Shown here piece after piece: positions 1 to 13,400 of a stretch of 64,000 nucleotides of DNA (position 1 is its first letter; each line of letters starts with the position of its first letter). The DNA is from Atopsyche davidsoni (Eukaryota; Arthropoda; Insecta; Trichoptera; Hydrobiosidae), in NCBI GenBank assembly GCA_022113835.1, contig JAILWY010000007.1, forward strand, positions 11,323,001 to 11,387,000, written 5' to 3'. The position numbers and the translations under genes were made by a program. The notes beneath the pieces were generated by a model. It ran no database searches. It saw nothing but the letters and a program-made list of their open reading frames with translations, and was not told the origin of the DNA.

Positions 1-3000
1 CCGCTGGATGTAAAACATTTTCTAGCTCAAGGGTGATAAAATTATTATTTAACTCATTTTGAATCACCTTTCGTACCAGTTTATTCATTATCAATTAATC
101 AAATGGCCTGGCGGCGTAATTCAATTAAAATTCAAATTAACGCTTGGCTCTTAACAAACTAATGATGGAATGTAACTGATAACTTAATTAATTATTCGAC
201 TATCCCCCTCCCCGCACACCCCTCGCCTTCGTGATAAGCCGTCATATTAGTTGCCCATGTGCGCCCCAATGTGGGTTTTTTTTTTCACGATTTGTATTTG
301 CAATTGCCTAACCTTACCTACCTGATAAACATATTCTAGGAAGCGGTGTAAGGCCCACTATCACGTCACTGAAATCGTCACCGTACCCGAAGTCACGTTC
401 GTTCGTGCTGTTTTTTTTCGCAATAAATGAGGTTTTTCATTAATTCATCCCTCTATGTAAACTTGGCTAGTATTTGAAGACTAAACGCAGTATATTGTGG
501 AATCTTTGTAAATCCGCTTTCCGTGGCGTTAAATAACAGCAGGCAACATACCCGAGCGCTTATCGCTCGGACCAGCCCGAGTCGCGGCTCTGCGCGAGTT
601 TCCCTCGGTGTCGGTTGGATCGGCGCTATCAAAGAGATCTCGATGGGAATTAGCGACTTACTCTCATTCATATCATTCTGTATTCACGGCCGCGATAACC
701 GAGGTGGCTGTAACTCACTAACTAAATATTGTAAACTTTATGCGCGTCGTTATAAGGCTACTGTCGTAACAGTGTGTTGATATATTCCATGTGGATTGTA
801 AACGCGTAACTTGCTATAACCATACAAGATGTTTAATTAACTTGCAAGTATGATCTTGTATATTTTGTTTAAATAATGTTGATTGATACACCTATTCCTC
901 TGGAAGCCACGTCGCGCTATAAATATTTGTAAGACATTTCGGCAACGATTTTGGAACCATTTTTTGAGGAATGGAAAATTACTCATAGATCAAGTTTTCT
1001 GGCTACGCAAATAATCACAACTCGGTGCAGCTGGACGCCAAATACAATATAATCTTACTTTTTTTTACTGCGTATGCCAAAAGTAATAATCCTGAACAGT
1101 ATGAGATAAATGTATATAAAAGCAGAATTTATAAATGTTTGTTATAATTATTACATTGTTTTCAAAACTGCTTTTCTTTTATAAAAAAAATATCTATGGA
1201 GTTTAACATGTGTTGCTTAATTTTAGTGAAAAATCATTTTACAAAAATTTCAAAAAAATTGCATGCAGTAGTTTATACTCTAAAATATCTATTTTATAAA
1301 GAATATATATATTTTTTGTATTTTCAATTGAGTCGCGTTCTTTTGATAGGTTTGCGGGAATGTGTGCCATTTCCTGCGGTCGAGTGGCGCGACCGCCTCG
1401 CAGCTGCCCTGCAGCTGATTCTAGGCAGTCGCTTTCGGCACAATGCTTCCGAAAGCTCTGTATATTCCCCTGAAAATAATTTCAACAGCGATGTTGTAGG
1501 AGCGTGCCGTGTTCACGTGTGTCCCGTGCACGTAGAGCCATTTCAGCCGCCCCCTTCCGCCGCCCTACTTCTCCCTCAAACTCCTCCTCGCCCCCCCTCT
1601 TGTGTATCACCCCCTATTAGATTAGTCGGAAAACACACACGCCCTGTCATGAGACGAACTGTATGATAATAAATTATACACGTGTTATCGCGGCACCTGT
1701 ATAAGGAAGTCGCGGAAAAGACGATTGTCATTATTTATTTCGATATGAAACTACAAAATGCAAAAATATAAGATATCCATATAAAGTGTATTCAATTACT
1801 AATTTATGTAAAAATAATAATATATACTTAGCAGTATAATTTTAGCAGACAGCTAATTCTATATGGACATCTCTGACCTACTGAATCGAACCAATCGTGT
1901 GTCTTTTTTATCAAGTAATGACATCATTAGTGTTTTGCGAATTATCGTTTATTATTTAGGAATTTGTTGCCCAGAACTGTCAAATACTTTCAAATTTGGT
2001 TTATTGGACAGCATCACACTACAGAAATAAAATTAATATTTTTGCTGTTTTTTTTACTGCATGCTACTTCTAAGTAACTCACATGATTGATTTTCTCATT
2101 TATCTCAGATAATAGTATCGTCGACTTTAAACTGTGCGCTCGCCGTTTTAATATGCATTAATTTAACAGATATGCTACATTACTCTAAAGTTTGCGTTGA
2201 TATTGCATATGCTTATATTTATATTCTAAAATAGAAAAAAATAATTAATACCGAAATGCATTTTACGGAAGTAATTGCCGTTTGCATGTAGGTACGCCTG
2301 CCTGGACAATAATTGCATTAGGTGCGCGCTCCGGCAGGACGGAGGTGGAAGGTTGCAGCGCATATTTTCCCCCTGAGTGCCTCCGCCCCGGGTCTGAGTG
2401 CCTCCAGGCGAGAGCAATTCACTTATTGAATCTCAGTCCAGCCTTCGTGAATTAAATATCTTGAGGCCACTGGCTCTTCAACCATGGGATGGGATTTTAT
2501 ATATTTATATTTTTATTATTTGATATTATATTTTTTACTTTTTATATTTTCAATATATTTTGCATTTACAAGGACATTTATAATATATCATTTTGTTTTA
2601 TTGATCAGGTGATGAAAGTAAGATTCAGTTGAATAATAAAAACAGCCCAAAAAATATATAAATAGAAAATCTACTATTAACTTTTGATGCGAAAATAATA
2701 GTATGAATTTAACCCAAATCGTGTTCGAACATTATATAAGCGAGCGGTACTCAGCGATATCCCGTTATTGGTTTTCGTCATATTGAATATTACCTTTGAA
2801 AATTATGTCATCCCTTGTAATGGATTATTTGGGGGATTATGTCACCCTTCAAGCATGAATAGAGCGGCTCAGGGGCGCTTCACAGGTTCGGCAGAAAAGC
2901 TATGCGGGTAAAAGAGCTTTCAGTTCTTCAGTTTTAGCTTTTAAGCACACACATCTGTTTCTGCCTTTCATTTACTGACACAATATATTTTTCGAGTTGC

Positions 3001-3506
3001 AGCTAAAATCATTTGACTTCGATAACAAGTCTTAAATTACAGTTTCTTATCATATTAAATGCAATATTTTTATCCTCTTTAATATTTCAACAGTAAGTCT
3101 ATAAAATATATATGGCCCAGAAACGACTTATATGATCATAGTTTGTTTTTACGCGAATTTCAGCTATTTAAAATCAATTTACTAAGAATTGTATCGATAA
3201 TCTGGATTTAAATATTAAATTGTTTTTCTCGGTCGTGCACTATACTTATTTTAATAAGCTATCGATTATTTATAAGTTATGTAAATGTACCATTATCGCT
3301 TTAGATATTTTTATTAAAGAAAATGTGTTTAAAGATGGAAGCCTTCCAAAGCGACCGTCGAGTTTTATTAGTCATCATTTAGAGTTAAAAAAATATTTCG
3401 CTTTTTTATAAGTGTCTAAAATAAATTGTTTTTATATTTTTCGAATAGCATCAGGTATAAGTTACACAAGAATGCTTAACTAATCGTGTTTTTCTGTTTG
3501 TTGCAG
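1..3506. other. Upstream region of norpA, no coding gene seen
   Basis: This stretch lies 5' of the first coding exon of norpA. That exon begins with a splice acceptor, so at least one noncoding first exon and the promoter must lie here or left of the window. I could not fix a transcription start. A CpG-richer patch at about 520-650 and another at 1370-1640 stand out from the AT-rich background and are the only candidates I see. Open frames here look non-coding in composition. A 12-bp direct repeat (ctgagtgcctcc) occurs twice near 2373-2405. Confidence 0.5.
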
Positions 3507-3540
3507 GGCCTGGCGCAAAGGCAGCTAGCCAGCCTCAGCT
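3507..3540 (+). other. norpA: 5' UTR part of norpA first coding exon
   Basis: A pyrimidine-rich acceptor ending ttgcag at 3506 is followed by 34 untranslated bases and then the ATG at 3541. The translated start ([19 protein letters not shown]) is the expected start of insect NORPA. The acceptor immediately upstream shows that the transcript begins in an earlier noncoding exon. Confidence 0.75.
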
Positions 3541-6500
3541 ATGACCAAGAAGTTCGAGTTCTACTGGCAGATCCCCGTGCCCGAGCCCCTCCTGCAGGTA
3601 AGCCTCACACTCTATTAACCATGCGTCATGACACCAATGCAACAACTAACTTTCTTCTTCGTTCCTCCAACCTAATCTTACCTAAAAGTACCCCTCACTT
3701 TGTTTCCTGAACCTTACCTAAAAACTAGCCCTCTCGTGCTTCCGAGGTGAAAACGCCAGAAAAAAAAAAGGAAAACGCCAGAACGCGGCTCAATGATCAA
3801 AAGTCGTAGTCCTTTTATGTGCCTGCCGCCGATGTGGTAATATGGAAAGGAACTATAAGTCTCCAACCGACTTGCTCTAATATTTATTCATATTCATGGT
3901 TATGGCATTGTTTTTTCTACTTGTAAAATAAAACCCTTGTTTTTAACCCTTGTTAATTTATTTTAATTACAAACAATTTATTTGAACTATGACTTTAAAA
4001 AAACTATTTAAATTTCTTTGGCTTTTCGTGTCTTCTTTAATTTGAAATGGTACTCTTTTAACACAGCTCTGATATTTTTTGAAATTGGTTTAAATTTTAT
4101 AGAGAATCGTAACTTTATTAAATTTGGCGTACAATTGGAGCTCTGTTGATTTTCATCGAACATTCCAGGGTGTCAATATCACTTTATACGGAAAAAAGGT
4201 GCGAGAATTCGTAGAGGGGACAAGAGGTGCACTCTGTAGACCAAACGTGGTGCGTTAAATAGGAAGTGCAAACAAACTAGATTTGGATCACTTATATTAT
4301 ACGCTCGTACAAAATTGTTCATAATATTTAAAAAATATATTTTCCATATTAATATTTGGCTTGACGACCTGTTAATACAAATTAAACTAAAACTAAAAGA
4401 AAAAACAAATGTACAGTGCTGAGAATCAGTATCTCAACCAAACTCACCCCTAATACATGCTTATGAGGACCTGTTCTGAAACATCGCAATTTATATACAT
4501 GGGATTCTTTAATTTTATTTATACAATATAGAGGCCGCCGTGGCAAAGAAACTACCACCCAGTGATTTTTTAGGCCACTCGGATCGCGGAAAAAATATTT
4601 TATCTTACGACTTGGAAAATTATTAAAATGTCATTTGAGAGCGAATCGTAAATCATCGGAACCAACAAAAACCGTGACCTATTAAAAGCTCCCGCAAACA
4701 AGAGCCGTCGCGGAATCATATTTTTTGGCTGGCGGGCTTACTGAAAGCTCCCGTGAAACAATACAGTTTCTGGGTCGGGGCGCACCGCAAAAACCGACGC
4801 CCCTCCGCCAGCCTGAAACAAACTGAGCTTTTTAATAATAAAGAACAATGAAGAACACTTCATTTTTGTACAGTTGATTGTGTTCCAGTGTAACTAATTT
4901 ACACGAAATAATATAACGGAAGATTGCACGGCGTAGAATGAGGCATTTAAACCTTAGCAAACTGAAGTACGTAAGAATCAACCGAACTATCAAATACACT
5001 TTTTTTTTTAAATAAACAGATAATACAAAAACCTATTGTTAACCGCGTGCTTAGCGAATTTCTTGTCATGTTCTCGTTTGATCAAGTACACCATCATCAT
5101 CGTATGAGCCTTGTTTTGCCCCAAGAACTGATGATAACACATAAAAAGGATTTTTTTATGAAATCTAATCATAAAATATATGTTTTTAATTTTTATACTA
5201 CAGTATTCTAGTATTGAGAACAATTCTATCTATTAAATGAGTATTTCAAATAGATTTGACCTTATTGTGTGTGTATATTTTCCATTATTCCTTATTTCCC
5301 GTTGCTTTACGACTTCCTTATGCCGACCTCTTTACGAACGTAATCGCGGACCTCCGTGCAGACGAATTAATTTCATTGTTTCCAATAAATCTGAACAGAG
5401 TTAGTGCGCTAACGACTGCGCCAAAACTCACCAAGGTGTACCAAATTTTTAGCGAATCCGTTGAAAATTATATTACGACTTACAGAATGTCCTGTTACTC
5501 CGTTATGACCGGTATATCGTGTATAAGTAGATAGCGGCGTTATGCATAAGCAATGCAAAGAGATATGATTTAGTTTGACCTGCTTGAAGTTTTTAGTCCT
5601 CCGACGTTTGGGTCTTCGTGCTGGGACCATCTTCGGATATTTTTGGTCAAAACCCCGAAGATAGTCCCAGCACGGGCTGAAAACTTGAAACAACTCAACA
5701 CCCGAGATATACTAAAAGCTATCATTTTCCAATTTAAATCTTGTCCCTATTGAATTTTGGTGTGACATTATTTTATAATCTTATAAAAATCATTCCCAAA
5801 ATCAAAAAAAGGCTCTATTATACAAATTTCTTGTAATGTTCGCAGTCAATTCAGTATAAAATATATATTTATTTTTCTGGGAAATAGATTAAATTTACAG
5901 TAGCAACAAAATTAATTATATTTTTTCAACGAATTAAACATTGTGATATTATTGGACATCTTCAGATCTACTCGGCGTCAGTATTTATACTTTAAATTAT
6001 CACAGATAAATCATGTTTATTTATTTCCGGTAGTGGAGTGGTTTCACAATTCGAACTTGTTTTTTTGACACGCTCCCGAAACTGGGGCAAACCCAACTCA
6101 TTAATAACTAACTTCTTAAGTTATTCCTCGTCTTGCAGTTTATTTTACTTGATTTTTTTATTTAATAATTCATGGAGATCTTCCCGCGCCTGTCAATCTC
6201 CTCCCCCCCCCCCCTTCAGATTCATAAGCTCCACTCTGTCGGATCCTTGATAAAAGATGCCCTAATTCTGGAGAAAACTTGATTATTTTTACGGTTTATT
6301 TTATTATATCGCGATGTACGGATGGGGAAAACCCTCCGAGCACCAAGGCTTCCTCAAGGCGAAAAATCCATTTTGGTTCACCTCTGTTCTAAGGTGCTCT
6401 CACTTGATCTTTTCGAAGAGTAGTCGATCAAGCTACCCTGGTTTAAAATAACACTATTTATTAAATCCACCATCAATATTTTAACCCTTATTTTATATAA

Positions 6501-9500
6501 TATAAATTATAATTTTGTAATATTGTCATATAGCCTTGATACGCCATTACAAGCTTCTCAATTCTCTTAATCGAGATCTTTAATAACTATAAATTTACAT
6601 TATTTATGCATGTAATTGCAGTTACAAACATAAAATGCAAGTAATAACAGCTTCAATAAATTAAAGCTGATGTCTAGTTTTGTTGGTTTTTTATTGCATT
6701 TTTTATTTACATCAAAGCTGATGAGACAAATATTTTTTTTTTTAAATAGGAAAAAAGACATCAATTTAAGCAAATCCACGATATCTTCCAAGTTACCAGC
6801 GCGCCTGTCTCCAAGCCGTGACCTTGAGCGCTATCAGCACACGTGTGTCCTTGGGAGTATCCGCGCACCACTCTATTTACATAATGGTGTGTCTATCGGA
6901 TGGGTTTCCACTTCCGCCGAGTGGCTAATGGGCTCGCCACCAAAACTCGGGACTTTTCCGAACTCCGGGACCGCGCGCCGCCAACCTGGCGGATATAAAC
7001 TAATGGGATTCACAGTTCAGCGTCGACACAAGCTCTCGAGGGGTTGGTTAGTAACACGCTTGGGGTTCCAGGTTTGAATCCGCGTTAAGTGATGAGTTTT
7101 GTCAGTTTTTTTTAACGCTCTCACTACTTCAACTCGTTTGGTATACACAATCGAATATGATGAGAGGCCGCAAGATCAGCATTTCGTAGTCTCAGAACTG
7201 CAATAGTATTGAAATCAAGAATGCAACAAATATTTTACGAATATATATATATAGATTTGGTACACGTGACTTTAATAGTTTGTTTGATTTGTTTGTTAAA
7301 GTAAATATCTTATAATTGTGTTATTTTGAAGAGTTTTAAGAAGACTGTATATAAATATATATACTTGTAAAAAGCGAAAACCTCTAAGCATTGTAAAGCA
7401 GCTTTACACGACCATAAACCAGCAACACCCTGAAGACGTTCCCTACCATTACCCGATACGCCCTCTGTCAACAAATCAGCCCCTGCCGGAGGGATTCCTT
7501 CGCGGGGGCAGACAAGGAATCCTCTCGCGAGGGGTCGAGGCCGCGGGGCCTGACCCACATGCAGTCAGGCGGGCCTGCGCAATGGGCGCCGCCTGCAGTG
7601 TTACTAGCTTTCAACCTTTTGCTATTTTCTCCGCGATCGAGAGTGTTTTTAATTTAATTTAAGGATTTTTTAAATTCATAGAAATTGTGACTTGTAGTAT
7701 TCTACTAAAATTTAATAAAACAATTTTTTACCTAGTTTTCTTCATGCGCGGTCGTATGCTGTCCCTAGAACAAATAAGGCATGTATTTTACTATTTTTGC
7801 ATCGATATTTATTATGCTATAAAATGAACAGCCGCCTTCCTTAATATAAATCTGGTGTCGACTGAACTATGCCTATTTACTAGGCGTGAAAAACATACCA
7901 TTACAGTTTTTCAGAATTTGGGTGCTAAAGATTTTATTACTTGAATAAAGCAAAATAAGAAATACAGAAAAATGAAAAGTTATAAATCGAGAAAACAGTC
8001 ATATTTTAAACAAATATAAACTTATTGCGAATCTTGTTCCGTAGGTCATTGGTTCTCGGCGTGTGCCAGTCACATATTGTTGATGTTTTGGCCTAATTGG
8101 ATAAAATGAGTGATGATGTTGAATGATGAATGATGAGCGATAAACTAAGTCGTGTTGAAGATTACATCGATTCATTACTCCATTATTACACAAAGATTAT
8201 AAAGCGGCTCCCCCAGTGTCCCGCCTTCATTATTTTCTTGGTGTCCTATGGCTTCCATAAAAAATATGGATCGCTACGAAATGCCTCCGCCAGTCGTTGC
8301 ACCTTCCCACATTCGTAAATCTAAAACTCTCCCTTAAAACCTATATCTAAAAACATACTCAGCATTAATAATAAAACAATTATTGTTTGTATTCAGGCGT
8401 TATATAAATTGATAATTACTCATTTTATTGTTACTGTCGACGAAATTAATTTTTTTTATCAATTGATTTAATTCAATATCCTGTGGCCACTTTTGAATAA
8501 AAAATAATGAAGTTCTGCTTTTTACATGTAATAATAATATAATCTATCTATATACAATATTTTTTTAGAATATTTATTTATTCCGCAATGCACATCTGTT
8601 GTCAATGGTAAAGGAGCTTATCTGTCTAGGAAGTCTCTTACCAACGTCAAATAAAATGTGGATAATTTTGGAATGGTAGTTTGATATTTAATGTTCTTAA
8701 GTTACAGTCTGGTCTTTAATGATTAAGTAATGTTGATTTTGTCTATTGCCGAGGTCATTTGCCTTGAGCAGTAAAATGCTTTCTATCTGGAAATATGTTA
8801 TCTAAGTATATTTGATCAAACAATACGACTTCTCGGAACGGAATCGATGTTCTTTTTTCCAAGCGCATTATTTATAGCCGTGTTCTCACGTAACGATTTC
8901 CACCATTAGGCAACACGAGCTCTCAGCCGGTTGTCTGTATTAGGGTGCATCTCAACCGAACCGGGCGACTCACGGCGAGAAGTGCGTAGTAGTACTGTAG
9001 CATGAGACGAAGTAAAAATGTATTATCTACGCATTCAATAAAAAATCGATGGCTAAGTTTCCATCGCCTTCAATATAAAAAACCTGGCTTATCTTAATTA
9101 TGTGAGTTCGCTTTCTAAAAGTTTTGATTTTATTACCGAATGTGACCCATATTACATTGGCTCGGTAGCTCAGTGAAAAGATCCAGGTAGATCGCAGGTT
9201 GATCTGACAAGGGAATCCCAAATGTATTTATTCGCGACCGTGTCTGTTTTAGATCTTCAGGTTAGCCTTGCACTAATACTGCGTGTGCCAGCACAAACTA
9301 TTAAAATTGATAGCCGATTTACATAAACAAATATAAATAATATACATGACGATTTTTGCGGAAGTTCAGAATTGTGAAATTTAATATGCCGCCTTAAAAA
9401 AATAAGTAGATCAAATTGTATATAAATAACAAACAAAAATAACTGTATAAGTTTATCATAATAAAGTAACTTTATCATATAAATATATTTATCGTTTGAC

Positions 9501-10456
9501 TTGAATCACTGCTATCTCTTCACATCTTATTGTTATTTTCAGCGTAAAAAATAACTTATCCTGCCGTCGAAATCACTACGAAAGATCTACGTGCGTTTTT
9601 TTTATTATTAAATCCTTTGAAGTGCGATTGTGCAACAATATATGTTGTTTATACACCATATAATGCATGCGCGCTCCGTGCGGCCAGCCGATCAATATGC
9701 ACACCTAAGGCGGGGCTCCACAGGTGCGCGGGGCGGCTCCGTGCACGCCCAGGTGCACGGAGCGTGGCCGACCCCGACCATCGACGAGGATGACGAATAT
9801 CTATATTACATATCATTCAAGCAAACGAAACTAACCTAACCAAAACGTCTACGTCACAATATATAGTAAATAAAATATGTACGTGCTCACATATGTATTA
9901 TGTGTCGTATACCTCGAATTGGAATATAATAAATAGAGGGTCCGGCGATGGCTTCAATGGAATCTTGATTTTATCACGCGATTTATAGCTTCGTTGATTT
10001 GATTTGTCGGTTGTTTCAGGGAGCCATTTTCGACCGGTGGACGGAGGAGAAGGACAACACAGAGTTTGAGCCGAACTGCACCTTCAAGGTCGACGAGTAT
10101 GGCTTCTTCATCTATTGGAAGAGCGACGGGAAGGTTGGTATCTCTTCACAAGACGTTTTATTTTTTAGTCGCGTGATAATTTTATTTCACTAACCGTGTC
10201 ATGTTAAAGAAAAAACGTGTGAAAATGAACTGAGGTTAATTGGAAATATAAATACATAAAACATCAACAATCTTCCTAAATACTATTACATCATTAAATA
10301 TAAATAATCTATTGCGTCATACGCTTTACCTCATTTTTAAAAAAAATGCATTTTCCATTAATAACTCTATAAGACAACTTGAAATTATTATTTTTTTCAA
10401 TTTAGTTTATTATCGGATAAAAACCTGATAAAAAACGTAATAAATTATATTATTAT

Positions 10457-10487
<31 letters not shown>

Positions 10488-13400
10488 ATGTATGTAATGT
10501 GTCAAAAATACTCGATATGGCGACAACAGCCACTGGATTATTTTTTACTTTCGAGCACAGCCTCAATACACAGAATTGATTACCGTTCAATACGAAACCA
10601 CGGACCGCCCTCGGCATTTGTCGCATCACTCATCTCCACCCAGCGGAAGTCTCGAAGATGCGAACTCCGCAATAACGGCCGGGCCCGAGTGGCGCGGGGC
10701 GGGGCGGGGCGGGGCGGGCGGGGCGGGGGCGTGACGTCACGGGGCGGATGACGCGCGCCGCCGCCCACGCGTTCCCCGAGGCGGGCGCCCGCCCCGGCCA
10801 CCCCGGCCACCCCGGCCACCCCGGCCACCCCGGCCACCCTGGCCGCCCGCACAATGGGCCTGGGGCTCGTGACTGCGCGTCAGTTTCGCCGCTACTGATT
10901 TTAGCAACCATCACGCTGGGTATATAAATCGTCTATAAACTATATTACCAGGCATTTCGGTCGGATGAAAAAAACTATACACTGTAGTTTCGCCGCTGCC
11001 GATTCCCACAACTATAAAATGAAAATATCGCTCGTGCTGCGCCTATGAGCAACTTGTTGCCAGCCATACAAGTGTGATTTGTGTTGAAGGCCACCAGAAA
11101 AGTTGGATTGCCCGACAGTCCCTTTGCGAGCAGATTTCACAGTGGTCACCGACTTGCAAAACCCGCTTTGGGAGTATTTATTCTTTTTCAGTAAAATCGC
11201 ATTATTTTGACTATTTTGATTTTAAATTTTATTTTTCAAGAAACAACGCCTTTGACATATCTAAATTTTGATGATGTCTAAGCAGAAATGCCTTTAGAAT
11301 TTCCTTCCTTGCTGCAGAATTTTTTCAATTAACATCATTTTGGTTTTCTTAGTACACTAACTAAAATATGAGAGTAAAATATATCTGCAAAATATGAATA
11401 AAGTAAAATCAATATTTTACTAAGACTGCCCAGCCGTAGTTACCGATTCACGTTTAATGCTAATTTAAAATGTAAATTGAAAATTATTGGATATCGCGTT
11501 TCATCGATGCGGGGCCGCGAGCTGTTGCGCCGCAGGAAAAACTCCGAAGCGAGGGAATAATTTCCGCCGGCGAGCCAATCATATGGCGGGGCGGAAATGC
11601 ACAAATAGCTTCGGTCGGGATTTTCTGAAATGTCAGCGGGGCGCAGCGGCTCCCGAAGCCTGGACCTCCCCCCGGGGCGGGTACCTGTTGCGGCTATCAA
11701 TAATAACGCGCACTCGCTTCTAGACTTGCAGTTCTATACGAAATTAGGTTATGTCGACGCCTCACTGCCTCAACAGACCAATGATTATCTTGAATCTGAA
11801 GTAAAGTTAATTCTAAATAAAAATTATCGCTCTCATTTTCTCCTTATGCTAATTTTTGTTTTTAAGAGACTGAGCAGTTCTTCATATTTTTTTATAATCG
11901 TCACACATATTCGTATCTACGTGTGTATGCGTTTTACCGATGCCAGTTAGAAGTTACTTACTTTTAAGGAAAATCTACTTGTACACACAAACATGTGTTC
12001 AGCCTACGAATTGTGCTTCTCGATGCTGCAAATTCAATTACCTTTTTTGAGAAAAAAGAAGGCGTTTTTATCTTCTTCAAAAATAAATAATTGATTTTTG
12101 TTAAAAGCCTTTTATTGTTTAGATCGTATTTATAGTCAATTTGGTCACCTCTCCCCAATATGACACATTATTCCCATATTTCAGGTGATATTTTTGAAAC
12201 GTTGTTTTTTTTTACTATCGCCTTAGTCTCTTCGTATAATGACGTACCATTTAAAAATAACGAATTTAATATACAGACGCCCGCTCTGTATGCACTCGGG
12301 CTGGCGTCGAGCGAGATTCACCTCGCGCCCCCGCCCCCAGATGCATCGATCTCCATCTCGTGCATTCGTAAGCTGTACGGCGCACTTTTCGGTGTCGATA
12401 AATCTCTCCCTCAATCTCTATTGCATAATCTATCTTTTTCATGACAAAGTGTAGAGATGCACTTTTCCCTGTTACTCCGCCCTTCTTTATTATTTCATAA
12501 CAGATGATTATTTTTTGAGTCAAGGTAGGGAATCATTGCAATGCTTACCTTCTCTAATAAAAGTTTTGTGTAGCATTTTTCCGTGTATTTTGAAATTTTC
12601 ATTATTAATCACGTATATTTGTCTTCCTTTAAATAAATCAACGAGGTTTTATTTTATATCCAAGAGTAGGGAGTTGTCAAGAAATTATACATGTCGAAAT
12701 TATAAAACGTCGTGTGAGAAGCCTGTTATGGTTAAGACCTTTCCCACGCATATTTACTGAATAGAAAACAAATTAATTACATTAACACTAATGGCTTGAA
12801 CAAATTTGCTTATATTTTGTCAAAAGCAACGGTTTTGTATACTAGCCGATCTTTATATGCGAAAGATCTATGATCTCAATCGTAGATGGCGATAAATGGG
12901 ATTTCCCCTCACCCTCTTCTTCTTTTTCTTATGCCTCTTCTCTGAGAAGATGGGTGACCTTCCCATTGATCATATCTCTATCCTGGGCCAGTCTTATCGG
13001 TTCGGCTGTTCGGTCATTCACCCACTGCCGCAGATTCCGCATTAATGTTATTTTTTTCCTTGGATCTTCACACCCAAAATGACGTTTTTGCGGCGTCGTG
13101 CCTATAATTGAATGCTGCAGATTTTATAATCCGGGGTAATTAATCCCACGCCCCAGATAGCGGGCCGCCCCGCCCCCGCCCCCGCCCCCGCCCCCGTCCC
13201 CGTCCCCGCCCACCTGTCGGGCGTCGCCCCCCCACCCCCCTCCGCCCTCCTCGAGCTCATTCGATTACTTTATAATGGCCCCCCCCTTCGCCACTGCAAG
13301 CCGCCACGGCGGAGTCTCGCTGATTGATATTAGATTTTTAAGATTTTAAGTGGAAATCCGTGCTCGGGAAATTCCTTTCGGATAAAAAGGAAGAGAACTT

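Larger units (their letters stand above)
3598..10019 (+). other. norpA intron 1 (6.4 kb)
   Basis: Long AT-rich intron without a convincing gene. It holds an imperfect 20-bp inverted repeat (5617-5674), a tRNA-like fragment near 7040-7090 (ggtttgaatccgcg), another near 9158-9219 (ggctcggtagctcag), and a perfect short hairpin at 9736-9763. GC-rich patches at about 6890-7030, 7480-7600 and 9660-9790 contrast with the surroundings and are probably repeat-derived or regulatory. Confidence 0.6.

Noticed and set aside
1196..1666. 156-codon plus-strand frame upstream of norpA
   Set aside because: The first third is AT-rich random-looking sequence and the rest is Pro/Ser/Arg-rich from GC-rich DNA. 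There is no conserved domain and no promoter or splice support.
4727..4813. ggctggcgg ... ccgccagcc inverted repeat with direct repeats of aaagctcccg
   Set aside because: Arms are only 9 bp with a 69-bp loop. Repeated gctcccg words suggest decayed repeat sequence, not a functional structure.
9158..9219. Possible tRNA gene (ggtagctcagtgaaaaga)
   Set aside because: Only A-box similarity is good. The acceptor stem does not pair and the B box is degenerate, so it is at most a SINE or tRNA relic.
10445..10490. (AT)n run as a possible origin or regulatory element
   Set aside because: A simple microsatellite; similar runs occur at 7240, 18770, 36240 and 38230 with no accompanying signal.
11630..11950. 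106-codon plus-strand frame in norpA intron 2
   Set aside because: Its second half is AT-rich and hydrophobic-biased with no recognisable motif, and no splice-compatible phase with the norpA exons was found.
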